DNA of 34,494 nucleotides, from positions 1 to 34,494 of the forward strand of contig CAUYUJ010009392.1 of assembly GCA_963575745.1 (NCBI GenBank), in the 5' to 3' direction. This document shows, in pieces, positions 27,605 to 34,494 of the stretch (position 1 is its first letter; the number at the start of each line of letters is the position of its first letter). The notes below the pieces were generated by a model. That model was not told the origin of the DNA. It saw only the letters and a list, made by a program, of their open reading frames with translations, and ran no database searches. The position numbers were made by a program, and so were the translations under genes. The stretch comes from Prorocentrum cordatum. Lineage: Eukaryota; Sar; Dinophyceae; Prorocentrales; Prorocentraceae.

Positions 27605-28974
27605 AACATGATGGACCCACGAACCCGGAAAGGGATATAGACATGTGGAGCATGGGCACGTTTTCACGATACCCAACGGGGCAACACCTCACGAAACATC
27701 CCACGAGACACCTCACGAAACATCCCACGAGACACCTCACGAAACATTCCGCGAGACACCTCACGAAACATTCCAGGAGACACCCCCGCGAAACATTCCA
27801 CGAGACACCCCACGAAACATTCCACGACTCCAGACAACCACGACAAGGCGTGTGTCGTGCTGGGAATGGGCATGCTGGGTTGGTCGTGGCTGGGGGGTGG
27901 TCGTGCTGGGATGTGTGGTCGTATGCTGGGGGGTGGTCGTGCTGGGGGGTGGTTTGTGCTGGGGCGTGGTCGTGCTGGGGCGGGGTCGTGCTGGGGCGTG
28001 GTCGTGCTGGGGTGTGGTCGTGCTGTGGTGAGGTCGTGCTGGGGTGTGGTCGTGCTGGGGTGTGGTCTTGCTGGGGTAGGGTCGTGCTGGGGTCGGGTCG
28101 TGCTGGGGTGTGGTCGTGCTGGGGTATGGTCGTGCTGGGGTGTGGTCGTGCTGGGGTGGGGTCGTGCTGGGGTGTGGTCGTGCTGGGGTGTGGTCGTGCT
28201 GGGGCGTGTCGTGCTGGGGGGTGGTCGTGTGGGGGGTAGTCGTGCTGGGGGTGTGGTCGTGCTGGGGGGTGGTCGTGCTGGGGCGTTGCGTGCTGGGGCG
28301 TGGTCGTGCTGGGGCGTGGTCGTGCTGGGGCGTGGTCGTGCTGTGGTGAGGTCGTGCTGGGGTGTGGTCGTGCTGGGGTGTGGTCTTGCTGGGGTAGGGT
28401 CGTGCTGGGGTCGGGTCGTGCTGGGGTGTGGTCGTGCTGGGGTATGGTCGTGCTGGGGTGGGGTCGTGCTGGGGTGGGGTCGTGCTGGGGTCTGGTCGTG
28501 CTGGGGTGTGGTCGTGCTGGGGTATGGTCGTGCTAGGGTGGGGTCGTGCATTTCGCTCGAGACATCCTGCCAAAATTCCAGGAAATCGTACAAAAACAAC
28601 GAATTAGTCGAGACATCATCGAAATTCCTTCGCGCGGGGCGCTTTTCCGCGTCGCGGTCGGCTCTGCAAAACAAGCGTTTCGCTCGAGACATCCTCGGCA
28701 AACTCTGCGGAGCAAGCGTTTCGCTCGAGACATCCTCAACACACGAAAAAGTGGCCCGCACCCTGTGATTTATCGATCGGGATTTCAAAAACAAGCGTTT
28801 CGCTCGAGACATCCTTAAATTTTAATTCGCCGGCAATTCGCCGGCCTCCTTCGACCTCGTTATTTATCAGGGAAAAAATTCGCCGGCAATTCGCCGGCCT
28901 CCTTCAAGCAGGCACCGGGGGACTAGTTTACATACTAAAAGAGAACCCTGGGCCCATGCCCTTTCCGGGAAAAA
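27605..28974 (+). mobile_element. Type I element, copy 8
   Basis: The left leader is of the CACGATACCCAACGGGG subfamily like copies 1, 3 and 6. The 3' module (CTGCCAAAATTCCAGGAAAT) is like copies 2 and 5, so this copy is a recombinant of the two subfamilies. The right end is complete. Within the 16-bp array a stretch of about 190-200 bp is duplicated (compare 28010-28135 with 28320-28460). Confidence 0.86.
27680..28550 (+). repeat. 24-bp and 16-bp arrays of copy 8
   Basis: 24-bp units to about 27830 (one with an extra C), then 16-bp units with irregular ones at 27840-27990 and 28200-28290. Confidence 0.92.
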
Positions 28975-29099
28975 GGCATCGTTACGGGCGAATGCTTGGA
29001 CAAACTAACACCGCTAAACGCTTATCACGACAAGGTGTCCTCCCGGAGGTCCCCTTAACCCAAGCATACTTACGACTGGATGGTTGCTAAACTAGTCTT
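28975..29099. other. Short unique spacer
   Basis: Single-copy-looking sequence between the last element and the TTAGCA array. No feature. Confidence 0.4.
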
Positions 29100-30715
29100 T
29101 ACCGAGGACCACGCATTCAGCGGGATAAGGCTTAGCAGGGCTTGGCCACACTTACCAGGGATGAAGAGAGCGTGGCAAGGTTTATACATGCTTAAGTGCC
29201 TACCAAGGATCACCAAGGCCTAGCAAGGCTTAGCAGAGCTTAGCAAGGCCGGAAAAAAAACAGCCAGGGCTGAGCAAGGCGTGCAAACACTTAGCACGGC
29301 TTCGCAGAACCTGCCAGGGCTTAGCAGTGGCCAACAGTGCTCAACAGGGCGTACTAAGATTTTGCAGGACTTTGCAGAGTTTGCCAGGGCTCAGCTGTGC
29401 TGAGCAGGCTCAGTAGGCCTTAGCAAGGCTTGCCAAGGCCTGAGAAGGGCTTACGAAGGCTAAGCAAGGCTTGCCAGGTCTTGGCAAGGCTTAGCAGGGT
29501 ACAGCAAAGCCCGGCAGGGCTTAAACAAAGGCTTCGTAGGGAGCAGCAGGGCTTAATAAAGCTTGCCAAGGCCGATCAAGGCTCAATAAAACTTTATAAG
29601 GCTACTTGCCAACCTGGGCTGCGCTTTACAAGGCTCAGTAGCGCTTAGCTGGGCTTACCAGGTTTAGCAGGACTTACCGAGGCTGAGCAAGAAGTAGCAG
29701 GTCTGAGCAAGGCCTAGCAAGGCTCAGCAGAGCTTGCCAGGGCTGAGCAAGGCTCAACACAATTTTACAAGGCTTAGAACAGTTTGTCAAGCTTAGCTGG
29801 GCTTCGCACGGCTTACCAAACTTAGCAGGGCCTAGCAAAGCTTAGCGCGACATAGCAACTCATACTGGGGCTCAGGAGGGCGCACCAGGACTTAGCAAGG
29901 CTGTGCAGAGCTTGCCAGGGCTTAGCAATGGTTGGAAGGCCTCAGTAGCGCCTAGCTGGGCTTAACGGGGCTTAGCAGGGCATACCGAGGCTGAGCAAGA
30001 GTTAGCAAGTCTGAGCAAGGCTTAGCAAGGCTCAGCAGAACTTGCCAGGGCTGAGCAAGGGTCAGCAAAACTTTAACAGGGCTTAGCAATGCCTTTCAAG
30101 CCTGAGCAAGACTCAGCAAGGCTTCGCGGGCCGAAGCAGAGTTTGCCAAGGCTGAGCAAAGCTTAGCGGGGCTGAGCACGGCTTGCCAAGCTTGGGGGGG
30201 GTGAACAGAATCAAGCAGGGTATACCAAAGCATGCCAGGGACCAGCAAGGAGTACCAGGACTTAGTAAGACTTAGCAGGCCTTTGCAGAGCCTGTTCCGA
30301 CTTAGCACTTGCTGGTCGGCCGCAGTAGGGCTAAGCAGGGCTTATCCCGGCTTACCAAGGCTTCGCAAGATTCACCGAGCACTGGCGGGGCCCAGCAGGG
30401 CTCTTGAACGCCCAGCAGGGCTTTAGGCTTTACAAGGATTTAGCAGGGCCGAGCAAAGCTCCCCAAGGCTGGGCAAGGCTCAGCAAGGCTTAGCGGGGCT
30501 TAACAAAACTTGCCAAGGCATAGCATGGCTTAGCAGGGCGTAGCAGAGCTTACTAGTCCTTAGCAGATCTCAGTGAGGCTTACCAAGGCGTAACAATCTT
30601 TTGCAGGGCTTACCATGGCTGAACATGGCATGGCAAGGTCGATCCAGGTTTAGGGACTTACCAAGGTCTGCCTGGGCTTAGCAAAATTTAGCATAGCTTA
30701 GCGGGGCTGAGCTTC
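29100..30715. repeat. Degenerate TTAGCA minisatellite, 1.6 kb
   Basis: GGCTTAGCAAGGCTTAGCAG-type words with a 10-11 bp basic period and longer sub-patterns (TTGCCAGGGCTGAGCAAGG). It is heavily diverged, no element is inserted in it, and it holds no coding frame of note. Confidence 0.92.
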
Positions 30716-30858
30716 TGCAAGCTGTGCAACAATGCACACCCTCACCACCAAGATGCCCTCAGAAAATCGGAAGAGCGTCAAAACATGCCCCCCCCCCGGA
30801 GCATGGCCCTCGAAATTCCAAGCCCACGCAGATCGCGACGGTATAGTCCACAAAACTC
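30716..30858. other. Junction, no feature seen
   Basis: Unique sequence with a C-run (CCCCCCCCC) near 30788. Confidence 0.4.
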
Positions 30859-31476
30859 TCATCTCATCTGCGTAACGATGCTGAAGAAGAGGATGAGGAT
30901 ATTTAGGAAGAGGAGGAAAAATACGAGGAGACCATGAGGCGCGAACGCCTGCACGTCTCGTGTGACAGACCGCATGCTCCACAATCCCCTGGCCTCGGAG
31001 TCAGACGGAACGTGGCGGAGCCTCGCTAAATGAACGGAAAGGTCCAACATCCACCACACGCGCTGGTTCGGACACTTTCCCTGCCTAACTCTCCCAAGGA
31101 TCTTGAGACCTTTGCGGGTGGGGGGCTCACTGGGGCGGCCTAGTTTGACCTCGCGGCCTTGGGATCGCCTTCCACAATTCATGCAAACTATCGTCTTCCC
31201 CCCAACCTGCTGCTCATCATCCGCGGCCCCACCAAGATCACGAGCCACCATCCCAGCCATAGCGACGAGAACGTGACCCTTGGGGTTAGAGAGCAGGCGT
31301 CTGCGTAAAGGGAGGAACCATCTACAACCATTCATGGGAACTTCGTCTCGCGATCCTTCCGCGAGCCGCAGACAACGGTGCGCTGTAGCCCAAAGCGTCC
31401 TGGCTTCCGATCGTGCCAACTCGACTGCCGCCTTGAGCGGCCCGGCCCGAAACGGTGGGCCTGCCAGGGAAAACAT
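30859..31476 (-). CDS. Hypothetical ORF with a possible zinc ribbon, maybe a retroelement remnant
   Basis: The minus-strand open frame is 205 codons. Residues about 90-140 read GGKTIVCMNCGRRSQGREV, then LGRPSEPPTRKGLKILGRV and RQGKCPN. The spacing Cys-x2-Cys, then a Pro-Thr-x-x-Gly turn and an LxRxxxG helix resembles zinc-ribbon segments I associate with dinoflagellate retroelement-type proteins, but the second Cys pair is missing. The C-terminal run LLVFFLLFLNILILFFSIV is hydrophobic and may come from a purine-rich stretch (AGGAAGAGGAGG) rather than be a real membrane segment. The start is uncertain. The frame could be a decayed fragment. Confidence 0.3.
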   Translation of the reverse strand: MFSLAGPPFRAGPLKAAVELARSEARTLWATAHRCLRLAEGSRDEVPMNGCRWFLPLRRRLLSNPKGHVLVAMAGMVARDLGGAADDEQQVGGKTIVCMNCGRRSQGREVKLGRPSEPPTRKGLKILGRVRQGKCPNQRVWWMLDLSVHLARLRHVPSDSEARGLWSMRSVTRDVQAFAPHGLLVFFLLFLNILILFFSIVTQMR

Positions 31477-31866
31477 AGCAACATCTCAGACACAGCCGTA
31501 CCAACGGGCGCGTTGGCTCGCAAGCTCAACCTGATGATGGAAGGTCAGGTCCGCGAATGGGTGTCGGGCTAGAGCAGCTGTGGCATGCCTGTCGACAGCA
31601 GCGCTCGTCATCGCCAACCCCCGTTCTGCACCTGCCAGCTACTCCAGCTCCTAATTCGTTCGGCGCGCTTTCACATGCCTGATGCTGTGAATCAGCGGGG
31701 CTCCCTCGAGCCCCTGTGCAAGAAATCGGATTCCAGCGAATCTGTTCGAAACAGACAAATGCTTGTCAGCGCCCTGCTGGGCAGCGCGGATGGCCGTGGG
31801 GCAGTCCAATCCTAGTTCCGCTGATCGACTAGCGACCTGCCCGCGGACGGCGATCCCTACACGTCG
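31477..31866. other. Unique region, no recognised gene
   Basis: Overlapping short frames on both strands, none with motifs. Confidence 0.4.
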
Positions 31867-31917
31867 TTGATTTCTAATCGTGCCCATTTCTAATTGTGCT
31901 CGTTTCTAATTGTTCCT
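31867..31917. repeat. Three tandem 16-bp units TTTCTAATTGTGCYC
   Basis: TTTCTAATCGTGCCCA, TTTCTAATTGTGCTCG and TTTCTAATTGTTCCTG lie head to tail. Confidence 0.88.
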
Positions 31918-32514
31918 GGCCCCCTAGTGGACAGGAAGAGGCCCAGGATAGCACAATTAGACATGAAAGGATCTTGGCCCCCCCAGAAAATGAAAGAACT
32001 TTCGAATACTTAGAAATGAACAATGTGTACACCTTGGCGCGCTCAGGCGGCCCAGGCAGCTCACTGCAAGGGTCTCAGGGCCCGCTTGCTCCCCGATCTG
32101 CTGGGCGCGAGCCTCGGAGAAGCACTGACGGAGAGGACCGCCACTTGCTCGGGCTCAATGTCTACGGGCAGGAACGTTTGGATAGCGTGTCGCGGCGGCG
32201 GCCCTGGCGATACGCTATGGCTTGCAAGCGGATGGCGCGTCGTTCTGCTCCGAGAGCGGCGGGAGCCTCGGAGAGGCCCGGGACGCTGACGCTTGGGAGT
32301 AGGAGCGCGGATAGCGTGTCGCTCCGAAGCGTGGTGGGCCAGAACCGGCGGCACGGCATGCTAAGCTAGAGTTCCTGACCGCAGAAGATACCCGTGGTAA
32401 CAATCAGATCGTCTGGGTTGCCTCCCGCAGCAGACAGGAGAGACTCGGACACACTGGCTTCCCGCCTCGCTTCTACTACTCGCTGCACCTGGCACAAGAA
32501 GATCCTGTGATGGG
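31918..32514. other. Unique region with small internal duplications
   Basis: GATAGCGTGTCGC occurs near 32181 and 32311, and GAGCCTCGGAGA occurs near 32109 and 32266, at spacings suggesting an old duplication. No gene recognised. Confidence 0.4.
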
Positions 32515-32541
32515 TTCTCTCTCTCTCTCTCTCTCTTCCCC
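32515..32541. repeat. CT microsatellite
   Basis: (CT)n of about 12 units followed by CCCCCCC. Confidence 0.92.
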
Positions 32542-33300
32542 CCCACACTCACACACCCCGTCTCACAAGTCCCCCGCCCTCTCGGCACGATGATTGGTCC
32601 ATAATCGAAGGCATCCAGATCTCTTGATCAAATACTTCTGGCATCTGCTGACGCTTGGTCTTCGATGAAACATCTTTCTGATGAGATCAAGCGTGGCCCT
32701 GACTCCTGGTGGCTGTCCGAGCTTCCTGGCCAGGGCAAACTCACGCTCCCTTTGCAGTCCTAGTCTAGCTGATCCGCTAAGAGCGCAGGCGGGGTCTAAC
32801 TTAGATCATCATCTGTTTTTGTGGTCCCTCCATTGTGTGAATCCCAAAGCCTGCCAGCCCGCGCGGGCCAGGGACACAACGGCCCGACAAAAACTGTCCG
32901 TGGACGTGTTCCAACACACGCGCTCGTGAGGCTTGGGGAGCTGCCACAACATACAAAGCTCAGCCGTGCTTATCAGAGAGAGCTCGGGGCGAGTCGCTGC
33001 AAGCTAACACATCCGACACTGGATAGCGGGTGCGATCGCTAGCCTTCTGCTACTATATCCTACCAGAGCTACCTTGGCTGTTAAGGAGACCCCCCGTGAG
33101 CTGGGGAGTCAGAACTACACAATATTCGTTGATGAGCTAGCTAAACGGAATTGTTGAGCCCCTGGACCGTACCCCCGAAACTACTGGCGGGGGCTGTTCC
33201 CATCCGGCTCAGCTTCCTAAATGGGATCTCCCTGGGGCCCTTTGAACGCTCCCTGATGGCTCTAGCTTCCCGAACTCGTTTTGTTTTTTTGTGTCTCCTT
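32542..33300. other. Unique region, no recognised gene
   Basis: Nothing that I can support. Composition is balanced and frames are short. Confidence 0.4.
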
Positions 33301-33303
33301 TTT

Positions 33304-33600
33304 TCAAACTAGCAATATGGCATACTGTTTTGTCCTACCATCCGGAGCCCGTCGGACAGGACGGGCCCATTCGTCAACCCCTAGATCTGCCGCACTTTGT
33401 GTGCAGGTCCACCGTGGGAGCAGTGGATCATAGCACAATGCCTCTGCCAGTGCCTTCGGCATGGCGATGATAGCAAGCTTCTCGAAGCACATCACCGCGT
33501 TAATGGATCGGCTCGCCTCCGAGAGCTCCTGGGAACTCTCGACCGCTTCTCGATGAGCAACCTGTAAGGCCGCTGGGCGAATTGTGCGGGCCGCTGTCGT
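33304..33600 (-). other. Possible coding fragment, unknown
   Basis: The minus-strand frame reads SQELSEASRSINAVMCFEKL then AIIAMPKALAEALCYDPLLP with helix-like composition. It lies in a 220-codon frame whose upstream part is translated from a GC-rich duplication, so the frame as a whole is doubtful. Confidence 0.25.
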
Positions 33601-33720
33601 CGATGCAGTTCTGGAAATCGACGGCCGGGGCCCTGCTGATGTATTGGCCAGGTCGCTGCGACCGTCGCCCACAAAAGAAGCTGATTGGCTGGGTGTGCCC
33701 AGTTGTAGGATGGTGCCTGG

Positions 33721-33854
33721 CGTGTGCCCGCCCGAAGGCGCCTTGTGGGCGCCTCTTGGGCGCTGGGCGGGTGCGCCGAGGCTTCGCCGGGTGCCCGCCC
33801 GTGGGCGCCTACTGGGCGCCTCCTGGGCGCTGGGCGGGTGCGCCGAGGCTTCGC
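33721..33854. repeat. 67-bp tandem duplication
   Basis: GTGCCCGCCCG starts both copies, and a 31-bp identical segment starting TGGGCGCTGGGCGGGTGCGC lies at 33757 and 33824. Copy borders are about 33721-33787 and 33788-33854. Confidence 0.88.
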
Positions 33855-33899
33855 TTGTACTGCGCTGTAGAACTCTTGCCAAGGTAGCCTGCACCAGAT

Positions 33900-34130
33900 A
33901 GCTCCCACCCAGCTGACAACATACAGCTTGCATCACACATACTTTGCACCGCACAGCCTGCAACACGTAGCTTGCACGTCGCAGCTTGCACAGAAATTGC
34001 CTGCATCTCCCAGCTTACACCACATAGCCTGTATCACATAGCCTGCACCGCATTGCTTACACCATAGAGAACTCACAACATAGTCTACACCACATACCTT
34101 GCGCCACGCAGCCTGCGCACCTACAGTACA
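33900..34130. repeat. Degenerate ACATAGCCTGCACC minisatellite
   Basis: ACACATAGCCTG, CACGTAGCTTGCAC and CACATACCTTGC words recur at 13-17 bp spacing. Confidence 0.82.
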
Positions 34131-34399
34131 AGAAGTTACTTGTTGGTGTCCACGACTGTAACAGTGTTGCCAGAACCAGACTTAGATATGCCTCAGAGGA
34201 AGCAGCAAAGGCACGCACACTACGGTCCGCGAACCTATTCCAACGTGCCATCTGGCGGCCTGGCCGCGAGCACGGCCACGTGCTGTGGCTGCTCGGGCCA
34301 GATCTGCTAAAGGCTGAGAGAACCCTCCTCCAGGATCCCTCCCTTCTCTCGCTCCTGCTCTCGTAGAGTGGCTAAACAGTGGAACCCTTGACTCCTTGC
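34131..34399. other. Unique stretch, no feature
   Basis: No gene or repeat that I can support. Confidence 0.4.
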
Positions 34400-34494
34400 C
34401 CCCCCCCTCCTCCTCCTCCCTCCTCCCTCCTCCCTCCTCCCTCCTCCCTCCTCCCTCCTCCCTCCTCCCCCCTCCCTCCTCCCTCCTCCCTCCT
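34400..34494. repeat. 7-bp array CCTCCCT running off the window
   Basis: TCCTCCC units in near-perfect tandem to the last base. The complementary strand is G-rich (GGGAGGA) and could form quadruplex or triplex structures. Confidence 0.95.

Overview
This window is eukaryotic nuclear DNA dominated by repeats. There is no operon structure, no rRNA or tRNA gene and no phage or plasmid signature. It has microsatellites of every class, GC-rich degenerate minisatellites, palindromes and a multi-exon gene for a copper type II monooxygenase of the dopamine beta-hydroxylase/MOXD class. A dinoflagellate is my best guess, at about even confidence: the repeat content is very high, coding signals seem to lie on one strand, and an intron-like mobile element sits inside a gene. 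Haptophytes or pelagophytes are possible alternatives. I did not find a spliced-leader gene that would settle it.

The main content is one family of composite mobile-like elements, named here the CCCGGAAAGGG family, with every copy in the same (+) orientation. The left end is conserved (AACATGATGGACCCACGAACCCGGAAAGGG) in pieces no longer than that motif. The right end reads CTAAAAGAGAACCCTGGGC, then a few bases, then CCCTTTCCGGGAAAAA. CCCGGAAAGGG on the left is the exact inverse of CCCTTTCCGGG on the right, so the copies have short terminal inverted repeats. The interior is tandem repeats. Type I copies (7207-8376, 9328-10924, 12654-13787, 17756-19206, 22454-23753, 23752-24913, 24914-25634 lacking its left end, 27605-28974) carry a 24-bp array, then a 16-bp array (GGTCGTGCTGGGGTGT), then GAGACATCC units. 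Type II copies (1 to about 3208, which enters from outside the window and is complex; 4078-5608; 15093 to about 16730) carry 420-430 bp units built on GGGACGTGCCA, then a 75-bp array.

The only gene I recognise with confidence is the monooxygenase on the minus strand, about 11870 down to 8842. Its parts are a DOMON domain, the N-terminal copper domain and the C-terminal copper domain. The type I element at 9328-10924 lies between the two copper domains, where the family alignment is continuous, so the element is either an intron-like insertion or a gene-breaking one. The reading frame also shifts in the DOMON and N-terminal parts, and two expected copper ligands are changed.

The stretches between elements hold possible short minus-strand exons of unknown function (about 5742-6000, 7038-7206, 13788-13862, 19700-19975, 20148-20270, 22310-22450, 25700-26100). 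They also hold GGA/CTC, CAT and GT microsatellites, several strong hairpins, dispersed AAGAGGCCCC-type minisatellites, and a stack of four unrelated arrays at 16808-17592. The right end of the window is a 1.6-kb TTAGCA-type minisatellite (29100-30715), a weakly recognised zinc-ribbon ORF (30859-31476), mostly featureless sequence, and a CCTCCCT array running off the end.
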